From positions 178,281-242,280 of the forward strand of contig NW_019775442.1 of NCBI RefSeq assembly GCF_001039355.2: DNA of 64,000 nucleotides, in the 5' to 3' direction. Below are positions 1-11,523 of the stretch, one piece after another. The stretch's first letter is position 1, and the number at the start of each line of letters is the position of its first letter. A program made the translations under genes and the position numbers. Origin of the DNA: Lingula anatina. Taxonomy: Eukaryota; Brachiopoda; Lingulata; Lingulida; Lingulidae. The notes beneath the pieces were generated by a model. It searched no databases and was not told the origin of the DNA. It worked only from the letters and a program-made list of their open reading frames with translations.

Positions 1-29
1 CCTGGGATTTTGCTCAGGCTACGGCCCTG
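1..29. mobile_element. Truncated end of a CAGGGCCGTAGCC-type MITE
   Basis: The window opens inside an element. Its last bases, GCTCAGGCTACGGCCCTG, match the right end of the complete MITE at 19130-19279. Only the right terminal inverted repeat is present; the rest lies outside the window. Confidence 0.75.
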
Positions 30-889
30 GTGTGTACAACAGAATTTTTTAAAAACCCTAGCGATTTTTGGTCAGGAGTTGCTTGAAGCATAGCACAGCG
101 TTTCTGTCTATCGGCATCAGGCCGTTAGTTTGTCAATTCTCACGAATTATCCACGAACCGCGAACCCATTCATTTTCCTATGGAAATCTAGCAACTCATT
201 AAAAATGCACGCATGCGCAGTGGGCTAGGCGTGTCGTCATGCAGTGCATTTCTGGGGATGTCAATTCGATTTCTATTGTGTATTTCAAGAGCATGTGAGC
301 TACAGTGTATGATTAAAAATGATAATTCGCATTGTCAAGACCATATAGGCACTTGATAAGAAAGTGACATACAGGATAAAAATAACAGGTGAATTATGCT
401 AAAGAAAAACACGGAAAGGTGTTTTGCAAAGGGAATATAGTGATTGTTCAATCAATACCTGTAGTATTTATAGCGATGACGTAAATATATTAGGTATCAC
501 ATTATATACGTGAAGTGACAGCCAGACAGCAAAGCGGAGAGCTGATGTACTGGTAGGCTATCGTTGACTTAAAAATACACAAAAATATAATAAGAGAGTT
601 TAAAGGGTTAAAAAATGTCACAAAAGAGCTGATTGAATGTCAAGAAAAAGATGCGCAAAAGAATATTGCGCAACTGGGGATTTCCACTGTTCATTCATAG
701 CGACGATTTAAAGGGGGATATTTTATTGCGCAGTTTGTCTGAGATGACAACCAGACAGACATGAAAAGATCTCTTGCAAATGTCAGCGACATTTTAGAAA
801 TACCACCGTGAACAGTTCTGGTGAGTTCCTGAAAAAAAAGCGGGTCATCATATAGCTAAGTAATTGTAAACAGTTACTACATATGAAAA
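30..889. other. Non-coding stretch, no gene seen
   Basis: No supported coding region, RNA gene or repeat structure was recognised between the truncated MITE and the MITE at 890. Reading frames are short and broken. Confidence 0.5.
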
Positions 890-1114
890 CAGGGGCGGAT
901 CCAGGATTATTTGAAGGGGGTGGTCCAGTTTTTTTGGAATAACAGGCCTCAGAGACGAAGTCGACCCTCGGTCCCCTTGGAGTGTTGGGGGGGGGGGGGG
1001 CAAACGGTGCCATTTGGTACGGTTTAGAACTATGAATCAGTTAGTCTAAATTCCAACTTCAAGAGAAGAAAATTAGTGTGATCTTCTTTTCAGAATCACC
1101 CAAATCCGCCACTG
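890..1114. mobile_element. MITE with CAGGGGCGGATCCAGG ends (hAT-like)
   Basis: The left end reads CAGGGGCGGATCCAGGA and the right end AATCCGCCACTG, which are imperfect inverted repeats. Flanks TATGAAAA (882-889) and TATGACGT (1115-1122) could be a decayed 8-base target duplication, as expected for hAT elements. The interior carries a poly-G tract and no transposase. A relative lies at 14080-14581. The hAT assignment is inferred from end sequence and target length. Confidence 0.7.
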
Positions 1115-1759
1115 TATGACGTGGTGTTTTGCTGGGAAAGCTACTGAATCAGTTCAAGTTTGGTCGCTTTTACTGATAAACCTGCCCGGAACGTTTTAGT
1201 TAGATGACTTCAGCTGCTTTTACTTTCATTTGTTTTACACTGAGGTTACTAGGATTACACTGATTTTGACTTCACCTGTGACGTTATAGAGCATGATGAG
1301 AGCCAAAGCGGTTCACACCTTGGCGGTTTGAGCTTTGAGTTGTCTTTGCCATTTGAAATGTCGACTTTAGTATCCCCCCCCCCCCATGCATGAAAAAACA
1401 AGGGGCGACGTGACTTTTTGTTGTAAAGTGATTTGTTGACTTACGCTTACACTAATTACAATTAGTAATAAAAGGGAAATCAAATAGATGAAAAGTTGAA
1501 TGATATTGAGAGTAAATTAAGTTTCATCAAGAGTCAACAAGTGTAGAACATGTTTTTAGTGTCAAAAAAAGATGGAAAAGGTTGAAGTCAGTAACAGTTT
1601 ATGTGATTGGTTAGTTTCATAATAGATTTTAATTTCGATCAACTGTTTATCACATGCTAACTGAGTTTTGGATATGACTCAAGTATGAGTAATGCGCGGT
1701 AAACTCCATTGTTTTTACACCTAGAGAGATACTAGAGTGGGACGCATTTCCTACTAGCA
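1115..1759. other. Upstream region of the DED-CARD gene
   Basis: No coding potential was seen. This stretch should hold the promoter and any 5' UTR of the plus-strand gene starting at 1760, but I find no convincing TATA box or initiator. A C-tract lies at about 1374-1385. Confidence 0.4.
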
Positions 1760-4700
1760 ATGCTGTTGTCTAACACAGAGAAATCCATCGGTCGTTTTCG
1801 GCAAAGCTCGACTGTGATGGAATATTCAAAGCCTCAATTTCGGCACAATGAGCTGATAGTCGATTTGGACGACAGCATCACACCGTCTGTGTTAGGAAAG
1901 TTGAAACAACTGTCAAAAGGTGTTTATTTAAAGCCGAAAGAACTCGAGTTTTGCGACACCCGTGGCTTCCTTAATGCTCTAGAAGATAAATGTTATATAG
2001 GCGTTGGGCGCTATGATAATCTTAAGGAACTGTTGAAAAAAGCTGGGGTTGCAAGACTTGTCCAAGATGTTGAAAAAGCTGAGGATGACATAAAGGAAAT
2101 GGAGAGGACAGGTAAGTGTAATGATATTGTCACTGCGTGCCTGTTCAGCGGCAGTTTCAGTTTTAATACACGAGTTCGATTTTTGTTACTATTTTATTTT
2201 TTGTTTCTTTGACAGTTTTATTTTTTTTTTTTTTCATTTCTGAATATCGAATAAATTCCAACTGACTATAGGCACAGTCACATTTTATTCTTCCCCATGA
2301 TCCTGTTCTATATCTCTTATCCCATGCTTTGATTAACCAATATTGTCCTCTGAATGAAGTGTAACCTTGGATGGTTACTAATTTTTAAGAGAACGGCGGC
2401 TTGAAAACGCAGAACAACTTCAGTTGTAGTTCATGTAGATTTTTATTCTTCACACACGGGCTACAGGCTGGCACGCAGGCAGGGACAGTCGTGTCGATCT
2501 CCTGGGGACTCTCTCTTTCTACTTTAGAGGCCCAGTTTTTATAGGAAATCGTACTGATTCCTGCGTGCCGTAAACTATTAGTAACCGTAAATAACTGTAT
2601 CCGATATAAACAGTCGATCAGTAACACTAGATACAGGGACTCCAATATTTGGGACCGTTCAAATGAAAAATCTATCAGTGGTATCTTGTGATCACGGTCT
2701 GTGCCTTAAATACCCAGCGGCGTAATTACTGGCAGCGCGAGCGAGTTACTTCCAAAGCTGTAATTAATTCTCGGCTGCGACTCAATCATACAGGCATACA
2801 GGTAGGAAGTTATAAAGTAAATGGCTGTCGCAGTTGCTTTGAAAAATATTTTTGTCGATTTTGTGCAACAACAAGCACTACCAATAGCCATATTACGCGC
2901 CTGTATGCTTGAGTCGTCACAACTAAACTGATGAACTCCACAGCTTAGAGATACTAATGCGCATGCGTCAAGGTGTCAGAATCTCCTCCGAGCGCAGCCG
3001 TGAATTAAATACAGCTTTGGAAGTAACTGGCTCGCGCTGCCAGTAATTACGCCTTGGGGTATTCAGGGCACAGACCGTGATCACAAGATACCGGAAATAG
3101 ATTTTTAGATTTTTAGAAAATAGATTTTTCGTGTGAACGGTCCCATTGTTATCGTTGCCCTGAATCTGGATATATTCTCCGGGTTGGAAGGTTACATAAC
3201 GCTCAGACCTGGGACTGGCTTTAACGAAATTATCTCAGGTGTGGCGACTGTTTTTGGTGGAAGAGATCAAAAGAGCCAAATGGAAATGATGAGGTATCTG
3301 GTGCAAGGGCACGCTATAAATGCATAAACAATGAATAAGGCTCATACAGAGTAACGCTTGATTTAGGATACGCTAATGGCTTTACAAATATACTTAAATT
3401 ATTTATTTTGTTTCCATGGATAAGCTAAACGAATATTTCTCACGGCGTCTCAAAATGAAAAATGAATTCTCGAGTGTGAAAAAAGTGATCTGATGTGTGT
3501 TGTGTTTTGGTTTTTGCCTTAGAAATAGATGAGCTGTGTCTCCTTAGGGTTAGAGCAGTCAGGGGAAGGTCGGCAGCAAGTCTTTGAATGAATAATAACA
3601 TTATATGTTCACACCAATAAATGGCAGAATATACGCTTTTTCATTTCAACGAGTAAAAGGTTACATTATTTTTGTTAGGGGGCTAATGTGTTCAGGCTTG
3701 AAAAGTGTTTGACTCACAGTAAAAGGGGTGAACATCTTAACGGGAAAAGATTTGTGGCAACTTATAAGCTCTTTTTATTATTTTTCTCAACTTTCCTATA
3801 CTCACAACCTCTGTTACATGAATTTTCTTAACATATCCCACGTTCTACACGCTGCAGATATGCAATATTGATCTTCTTTTGTTACAAGTAGTTGCCAGGG
3901 CTGCAAAACGTATGAGAAACATAATCAACGCACAATTCATTTTTACCATTATAAGCATCATTATTTTCGTAATTTTTCTTTTTTTTTCCCCATGAAGTCT
4001 TTCACGATGATCCTGCCCATGTGAAAGCCTTCAAAGTGCATTACGATGATATCTGCGCAACACTCCGGAAAGGTTCAACATTTGCTGATGTTACAGAAAT
4101 TCTTAAACGTCAAAAAATCCTAGGCAGACAGCATCAAATAGTGGGTCCTACTCCTCTGGCAGCGCGGGAACTGTTGAATATTGTCATGGATAAAAGAAAC
4201 AAGGGTTTAAGAGCAATGAGAGTCTTGGCTTGTGCACTATGGGATGCAGGTCACCTGAAGTTGGCATGTGATATACTGACTACACAGTACTCATGGGAAA
4301 GAGGAGCAGGCCGTGATGTTCGGATCCCTAGCAGTAAGAGGCAAATACTAAGTGGATACTTACAGATAACCGAAAACCTCTCAGAACCAGACCTTGATCG
4401 TGTGCTTGACCATCTCGTCAGTCAAGGCAAGGTCAGTGAGGATGAAAGAGCCACCATACTTCAGCAGCCATCGAGAATGGAGAAAGTACAGGAGATGCTG
4501 GACACTGTACTCTCAGTGGACAGGGAGGGAGCTGGGTGGGCTCTTATGGATGGCTTGGCACATGCAGGGCAGCATGGCCTGGCAAGTGTGATGATGTGTA
4601 AGTTAACTAGGGTACTTCATTTTATTCAGTTGTATTTATAAGTTTATTGTACATGTATTACATGTGTGGGAGGGGGGTCTTTTCGAATTATTTTACTATA

Positions 4701-5871
4701 AAACTTCGGAAAACAGGATTTTGTACATAACATATTGTTACGTATTTAACTTATGACAAATTGTTTTAGATAATGGTTTATACAGCATAACCACCATAAG
4801 AGCTTAATCAGCTTCTAAATGTTATTACAGCTATTATTTAAGTTTCAAGTTAGGCATTTCATTCGACATTTATTTCCTAAGTGCATGGGCTTTTAAAAAG
4901 CATATTGACTGTATTAATTTTATTGAATAAAAGGTGACCAAGTAGTGACGCTAAATAACTTTTATGAAGACACACATTGAATGTTGGATGCATTTAAGAT
5001 TTTTTCCAAAAATAACACATTCCTTTATTTCTAAAAAAATATGTTAAATGTTTTCATATTTTAGCTTGGACAATTAGTTGGATGGAACTGGAATTGCTTC
5101 TTGTTGGAAAGTACAAGACCAAAATATTGAGTAGCAGCTCCCTGAATAGAGACAATGACCTGGATGTGAGGAGAGGACAGCAACTGCCACGTATGGCAGC
5201 TGGTGAGCGTGTAACATCCTGGAATGTGAGTGACTCCGGACATGGTGAACTTACAAAGACGGCAATCTGTGGCCAGTGGGCTTTCTCCAGTGATGAACCT
5301 GGACAGAGGGAATGGAGAGGCCACAAGGCAGTCATAGACGTGGAAACAGTGGAAGAGGTTTTAGGGTATAAGTGCATATATTTTGACTTTTTATGATGGG
5401 GCTTTAGATTGCCGAGTCAATGTGGCAGTAATATATAAATTATATACTTATATTTGTGTATTTTTTATAAAGGGCACAAAACACAATAAACAAAATTAAA
5501 TCGGTTGAAGGTGTTAGTACCTAATGTTAGAATTGTAAGGTTTGAAAGGATTTGACTCTTCGAAAAAAAGTTGAAGTTTTTTTTGTTTGCAGATGGTGAA
5601 CTAGATATCTGTAATAGACTTTCTTTCTTCAATTAGAGACCATGCTAGGAAGGGAAAGCAAACAGCACAGGAGACTTTGGCCAGCATACCAGATCTTCCA
5701 GAGAGCAGCTTATTCATACTCAATGCCATGAAACGTCCTGATCTGAAAAAAAAGTGGAAGTGCTTGCTGTCTGGCGAATGTTTTCCAGGCGCTAAGGTTC
5801 TCCTTTTTGAGGGCAGTGATGGTAGGTTGACACACGTCCCCTTATACAGGCATACAGTTGTGTTCTCTCAT

Positions 5872-5910
<39 letters not shown>

Positions 5911-7504
5911 CTTAAGAGTTTTAATAATTTAATGATGTCTGAAGTGATATATGATATTTCAATGTTTAATTTCATTGAGGCAATGTTGAATATACTTGCA
6001 GTATTTTCGGAGCCTAAGAGTTGTCTCCTTTTCTGTGTGAACATGAACTGTAACTTTAATTTTGTTTTAAAAAATGGGAGAGGTATGTCTTGTATCCAAC
6101 TGTGTGACCCATTATTTTCAAACGTACCACATCTCCCTCTCTGCAAAATATTGAGGGGTATTTTACTTTCAGGGAAGGCTGTACCACTGGGTGCAGTAAA
6201 AAGAAATGTTAAACAAGGTTGTAATTTAGGCAAGTGTGCGGAAAATTATTGCATTGAAACATGATATCCCAGTACTTAAACACACATCAATGTTGCTTTT
6301 ACAACATATTTTATAAGGTTTTTTATTCGTGAAAGCTGAGAATGAAAATTAAAATGAGAATTGTGAAGTAAATAGACATGCATTTTGTGTATTTGACCAG
6401 AATATAAGGCTTTTTAATATGAATGCCTAGTCTAGTTGTTACTGAATTACTTTAGAAATTATAATAAATAAGATTTTTTTATTTTCTGACAGCGGAATTG
6501 CAGTGGTCTCATCTGGGAAAGATTCTGAGTGACTGTTACAGAGACAAACTGCGCAATATCAGCATCAGCGATGGACTCACAGATTTGGTGTCAAGAAAAC
6601 GACGTATGTCTACCAGATCACAGGCAACAACTCTGCCACGCATGCGCCTTGACGAACGTGTGTTCTCCTGGGAGGCAATGGATTCCGAACATGGTGAACT
6701 GTTGAAGACCGTGATCTGTTGGCAGTGGGCTAACTCCAGCAATGAACCTGGACAGAGGGAATGGGGAGGACACAAGGCAGTCATCGACTTGGAAATATTG
6801 GATGATATTTCAGGGTAAAGGTTCAAACGTTTTATATAGGTAACTTAAATATAATGGGCTTTGTTAATATTTCCTTATTTATTAGGTGTCAATGCGGTAA
6901 AAATGTGTATTATTATTTGCAACTCAAGTAATTGGATTTTGCAGTAAGTTAACCCAATAACACAACACTTTATTGCATTGAATAAAAGTAAATGAAATTA
7001 AATAGCGATTACTTCAAGTGCAAATATGAATAAAACATTTTTAGCATATTGAATTTTGAAATATCTTTTCTTTTTACCTATCTAGCTGTATGGATATGTG
7101 CAATGAAAATCAATAAACATATGGAATTTAGTCAACAAAACTTGTCTTACCTGTACATTATTTTGATATTCGTATGTAATTCAATATGTTATCATGTGAG
7201 TGCATAATATCGGATTGATTCATAAAGATAATGAGTAACAAGAAATGAAGATTTGATATAAAGCTTATTTTCCCTTTCCAGGGAGTCAAAGGAGACGGTA
7301 CTTAAAGTCTTGGATGTCATACCAGATGAAACGTTATTCATCCTCAACACGATGACACACCAGGATCTGAAAACCAAATGGAGTCTACTGCTGTCAGGCA
7401 AACTTCTTCCTGACGCTAAGGTTCTACTTATTGAGGAACGTGATGGTAGGTGGACACATATGCTTTTATTAAAGGCGTGCAGTAGACTGACTCCCTCTCT
7501 CTCT

Positions 7505-7555
<51 letters not shown>

Positions 7556-8298
7556 GATTCATGATTAATTTAATAAATATTGCCTTCATAATTCGACTTA
7601 GACATATTTTGGTGAGGCATTCAAAATGTAGTGTTTGGAATATTTTTAAATATGTTAAAACAATATTTTTGAACTTTGTTTTTTCTTTTGGTTTTATGTC
7701 TTCTTCGTTTATTTCATTTTTGTAAAGGAGAACGGGTGTATCCACCTATTTTCTATATCAATTACACCAAAATAATTTAGCATCGAAAATGAAATATATG
7801 GTACGGTGCATTTTACTTCCAGGCGAAGGAATGTCGCGTGATAGAGTGAAGAGAAAACAGGATTCCACAGAAACTAGTGGGGGTAAGTGTGCAAAACCAT
7901 CGACTTGGGGGAATATTGAGTATATTCAAGTGACAAAAGTAGATTGATTAATATAGCTCAGTGCAGCAAACTGCATTAAAAAAAGATTCTGAATGAAGAT
8001 AAAGTATTGAATTTTATTCCATTTATCCATAATGAAACAAAAAATTTGTCAGATCTGATTCTTTCAACAAAAGGAGTCTAACATGCTTTCTTTATCTAAT
8101 CCAGTTTTACAGATATATTTCAATGTCAAACGACGTTACATTACTTCTTCTAAGTGCTTTTATTGAAAGTGAGTTTCTAGAGAAAACGTCTGTTTTTCAT
8201 GCATGGGACAAGATTAAATAAGAATACATTTCTCTTTGTAACTTTCAGAACCAACAGGAGACCGCAGTGCAAAGAAGCAACGGAGCACCATTTTATAG
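1760..8298 (+). CDS. DED-CARD-CARD adaptor-like protein with duplicated C-terminal module, 9 exons
   Basis: Exons: 1760-2111, 3998-4597, 5065-5365, 5637-5821, 6173-6229, 6493-6814, 7282-7445, 7823-7882, 8249-8298. All junctions keep frame and give 2091 nt (696 residues plus TAG). Residues ~27-105 fit a death-effector domain (LKQLSKGVYLKPKELEFC, then LEDK and NLKELLKKAG). Residues ~126-212 and ~230-317 fit two CARDs (second: LDRVLDHLVSQGKVSEDE). Residues 318-498 and 499-680 are two copies of an unrecognised module; the tail is basic (KRKQD, SAKKQRS). Death-fold families usually act as cytosolic adaptors that recruit caspases or immune kinases; this role is inferred. No protease, kinase or NACHT domain is seen. 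The intron after exon 5 appears to use a GC donor. A second in-frame Met lies at residue 20, so the true start could be there or in an unseen upstream exon. Confidence 0.8.
2651..3144. mobile_element. Long-TIR MITE inside intron 1
   Basis: The ends GGGACCGTTCAAATGAAAAA and, inverted, GGGACCGTTCACACGAAAAA frame a 494-bp element. The inverted arms go on inward through the segments holding GTGATCACGGTCTGTGCC and GTAATTACTGGCAGCGCGAG, giving arms of well over 100 bp. No transposase is encoded. A shorter relative is at 46921-47104. It sits in the first intron of the DED-CARD gene and leaves both splice sites intact. Confidence 0.8.
5065..6229 (+). other. Module copy 1 of the DED-CARD gene (exons 3-5)
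   Basis: Three exons (301, 185 and 57 nt; 543 nt together) code for residues 318-498. Shared landmarks with copy 2 are LPRM, ERV.SW, DS.HGEL.KT, EPGQREW.GHKAVID, then LFILN.M and DLK.KW, LLSG and AKVLL.E. The unit begins and ends in phase 1, so it can be added or lost without breaking frame. I do not recognise the domain. Conserved Trp, Cys, His and Gly positions suggest a folded domain rather than linker. Confidence 0.75.
5873..5906. repeat. (CT)n microsatellite in intron 4
   Basis: An uninterrupted CT tract lies just downstream of exon 4. An equivalent tract lies at the matching place after exon 7 (7491-7553), so the repeat was probably present before the module duplicated. Confidence 0.9.
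6493..7882 (+). other. Module copy 2 of the DED-CARD gene (exons 6-8)
   Basis: Exons of 322, 164 and 60 nt (546 nt) code for residues 499-680. The exon order, phases and splice context match copy 1: both second exons end in GATG followed by a GTAGGT donor. The small third exon is basic in both copies, here MSRDRVKRKQDSTETSG. Copy 2 is closer to the decayed copy at 10725-11201 than to copy 1. Confidence 0.75.
7491..7553. repeat. (CT)n microsatellite in intron 7
   Basis: A long CT tract in the paralogous position to the one at 5873-5906. Confidence 0.9.
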
Positions 8299-8586
8299 AC
8301 GAAGACACAGGTATTTGAGCACGCTTGTTAAAAAAGAACTAACAAGATTTGCTCGAGAGTAAAAGAATAAACAATATCGCTATCTAGAACATTCATGCAA
8401 TTTTTATTAGGGAAATTAGCAGAGGTTGTGTCAGTTACATACGCGTATAAATTTTTTAGTTTTTTGTTCTTGTGATTTTTCAGAGGGTCGGCATTTCAAA
8501 GTGGAAGTGATGCACCATTTTATAGAGAATTAAAAGTATTTTACCATCTTGGGTCAAGAAAAGGAATATGAGGAAAAAAGATATGG

Positions 8587-8625
<39 letters not shown>

Positions 8626-9345
8626 TTAAGATCTCGAATAAGAACTACCAGCAATGTCCCATCGAGGCCAAAAATCGGTCGCGTGCGGACGGCACGTACA
8701 TGTACAATAATTGGCTGCGTGATTGTAAAAAGTCTGTAACGTTTTTTTTTTTTTTACAGCAAGACCAGGCGCAGCTTATTTTGATTAATTTTCTGGTGCA
8801 GTTCATAAGCATGCTTTTGCTTTTTTTCGGTAGTTTATTCAACCTAATCATACCGGCATGTTTTGCATCAGATTCCTAACAAACGTTATATTAATCTCGT
8901 TTAGACGTTAGAAAGTGCCAAGTGGGTGTTTTCCGTATGACTTGTTGTCGATACAACATATATGCACGTGTACCATATATATGAACGTGTACCACTAAAT
9001 AGATTTTCAAATATTATTATCGTCAAAACATACTATGTCACTTTTTTCTGAAAAAAAGAAAAGAAACAGCGATAAATATTTTAACCCCTTTCCGGCATGT
9101 ACATGTACCTCAATATGCACAAGCACGGAAAAAGAACATGTTTAGAGCGACCCTTACCAAACTTCACTTTTTCTTAACTGCAGCATGAGGAGTATAGAGC
9201 ACATTATTCATCATCAGATTTTATGGAGAAAAGGTGTAATTCCCACTTACTGGTAAGTCTAGATAAGATTTACCCGTGTGCTATTGCTAGGATTCAACCG
9301 GTGTATTGACACATGTATATCAGAATATTTCCGTTTTCAGTTCCC

Positions 9346-9377
<32 letters not shown>

Positions 9378-10724
9378 TTTGTATAATGAGGTATCCAAAT
9401 AAATTTATCAATTATTCTTAACATGTGTGATAATGAAAATGCTAGGCCGTTATATCTTAATTAATAGGAAAGGCGAAGGATACTGAATATTTGACATTTC
9501 CTTACTTGAGGGAAATCTGTTACAAACGTTTTTTGACAAATGTTTATGTTGACTATACATGTATATTTAAACTTAGTAAGATTATTAAATTGCAGTTTCA
9601 TGAAGGTTGCTTGTGACGTCATGAGCATCCTGTTCAATCGACAAAAAGACCCCAGTTGTCATAAAGGAACACAATCCCACGGGAAATATTGGGTTTGAAT
9701 TATTGAAACTTTTTATAGCTCAGACATCGACAACTCATTTGTCTATCATGGAACATGTATTTTATGTATATATATTCTAACATCAGCTCAAATGAAATAC
9801 ATCTAATACATTTAAAAAGGGTGAAATAACTAGCTTAAGAACAGTATTTCCTCCACTGTCCCGCTATATAGTGACGCATGCGCAACCTTATTATACAGCT
9901 TTATTAGTTACATGTACGATTGTATGTGTCCTTCATAGCGGGATTTAAGATGAAATGACATGTATATCTATATATATAAAGTAGATTTCTGTAAAAAGAA
10001 AAAGAAAAAAGAATGCGTTTGACTGTTGGCATTTATACCTGTGCATGAGTAGCTGTTTCTAATGAATGGAGCTTTGAAAAATAGAAAAAAACTTCGTTCA
10101 TTCTTTTGGCAGGAAGTTTGAAGACAATAAAATCTGCTAAAAATGCAGATAAATTTGCATTTGAACCTGCTTTGATTGCGCTTAGGGGGCTTTTGGCTTT
10201 GTTCGAAATCCATCTCAAGTTTTTCCATTCATTTTGAGAACTGTATCAAAATGAATTTGCAATGTGATTGTAAAATTCTTTCGACAAAATTCATCACATT
10301 CTCTTGGCATTGTTCGTACAATGACAATATCAATGAGAGCAAAAACTTCAACTTAAAGGGAAACAATGAGCGTTAGACCTTAATATAGAAAAATGCGAAG
10401 TTCATTCGTGCATTTTCTCCTTAATCATCATTAAGGTACATCCTATTCAAAACAAGGACACTGGAACCCAGAAACCTTTTGTTTTAAGTATTTAAAGAAA
10501 AGGTTTTGTTTAAAAATTAAACTCCTTTTTTCAATATTTTTTGGATGAGGCATTAAGGAGAAATTGTTTGTAGTAACATAAAAAATAGCTTGCTGGCACG
10601 GGCTATCCCGTAGACTTTTATTTCTATAGAATACGATCAATGACCTTAAAAAGTTGTGATAGGACTAATATTGAACACACGTCTTTATTTTCTATTTATT
10701 TTATTTATTTATTTGTATTTTTAG
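8299..10724. other. 3' flank of the DED-CARD gene, mostly non-coding
   Basis: An AATAAA at 8366-8371 could serve polyadenylation. A possible alternative last exon starts at 8484 after TTTTTCAG. A (TA)n tract occupies about 8588-8622 and a C/T homopolymer run about 9344-9380. No further supported gene was seen up to the module relic at 10725. Confidence 0.5.
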
Positions 10725-11201
10725 CAAAATTGCTGTGGTCTCTCCTGAAAAAGATTCTAAGTGAGTGTTACAGAGCCAAACTGCTCAATATCAGCATCAA
10801 CGATGTACTCGCTGATCTGGTGTCGAGAAAACGACGTACATGTATGTCAACCAGGGTCCCGCAACTCGAAAGCATCGCGTATTGCGAATAGCGATATCAC
10901 ACAGAGGCTGCAATGTATTATATGGGGAGAGTATGGGTGAGTTATGGAATCGAGACGCTTGCGCTCGGTCGCAATGCGCGATGCTTTCGAGTTACGGGGC
11001 CCAGATCCCAGGCAACAACTCTACCACGCATGCGCCTTGACGAACGTGTGTTCTCCTGGGAGGCAATGGATTCCGAACATGGTGAACTGATGAAGACCGT
11101 GATCTGTTGGCAGTGGGCTAACTCCAGCAATGAACCTGGACAGAAGGAATGGGAAGGCACAAGGCAGTCATCGACTTGGAAATATTGGATGATATTTCAG
11201 G
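10725..11201 (+). pseudogene. Decayed third copy of the module's first exon
   Basis: This segment matches exon 6 (6493-6814) including the acceptor (TTTTTAG before 10725), the donor (GTAAAGG at 11202) and part of the following intron. Recognisable pieces are KILSECYRAKL, DLVSRKRR, ERVFSWEAMDSEHGEL and WANSSNEPGQKEW. It is broken by a 147-bp MITE at 10855-11001 and by loss of one base near 11150 (GAATGGGAAGGCACAAGG where exon 6 has one more base). It lies beyond the stop codon of the gene, and no copy of exons 7 or 8 follows. Confidence 0.85.
10855..11001. mobile_element. 147-bp MITE with 3-base target duplication
   Basis: Terminal inverted repeats of about 25 bp with two mismatches (left GGTCCCGCAACTCGAAAGC, right when inverted GGCCCCGTAACTCGAAAGC). 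The flanking CAG at 10852-10854 and 11002-11004 is the target duplication: removing the insert and one CAG restores the exon 6-like sequence. Three-base targets fit PIF/Harbinger-like or CACTA-like elements; the family is not certain. Confidence 0.85.
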
Positions 11202-11453
11202 GTAAAGGTTCTAACTTTTTATAAATGTAACTTTAGAATACTGAGTTTTTGTTAATATTTTATTTACCAGGTGCAGGTGAGGTTTAATATGTATGTGTAT
11301 ATTTGCAAGTAATTGTATTTTACAATAAGTTATATAAATAATACAACATTTTATTGCATTGAGTGAAAGTAACTGAAAGTAACTTCAAGTGTTAATATCA
11401 ATAAATATTTTAGCATATTAATTTTTTTGATATATTTTTTTCTATCTTGCTCA

Positions 11454-11454
11454 G

Positions 11455-11520
<66 letters not shown>
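11454..11520. repeat. Compound (TA)n(GA)n microsatellite
   Basis: A TA tract runs directly into a GA tract. Homology to the intron after exon 6 ends about here. Confidence 0.9.

Positions 11521-11523
<3 letters not shown>

Noticed and set aside
5868-6233. Minus-strand frame with Arg-Glu repeats
   Set aside because: It translates the CT tract in intron 4 of the plus-strand gene.
5677-6264. 195-codon frame read straight through
   Set aside because: Only its first part is exon 4; the rest runs through the intron and its CT repeat. The splice model keeps frame with the paralogous exons.
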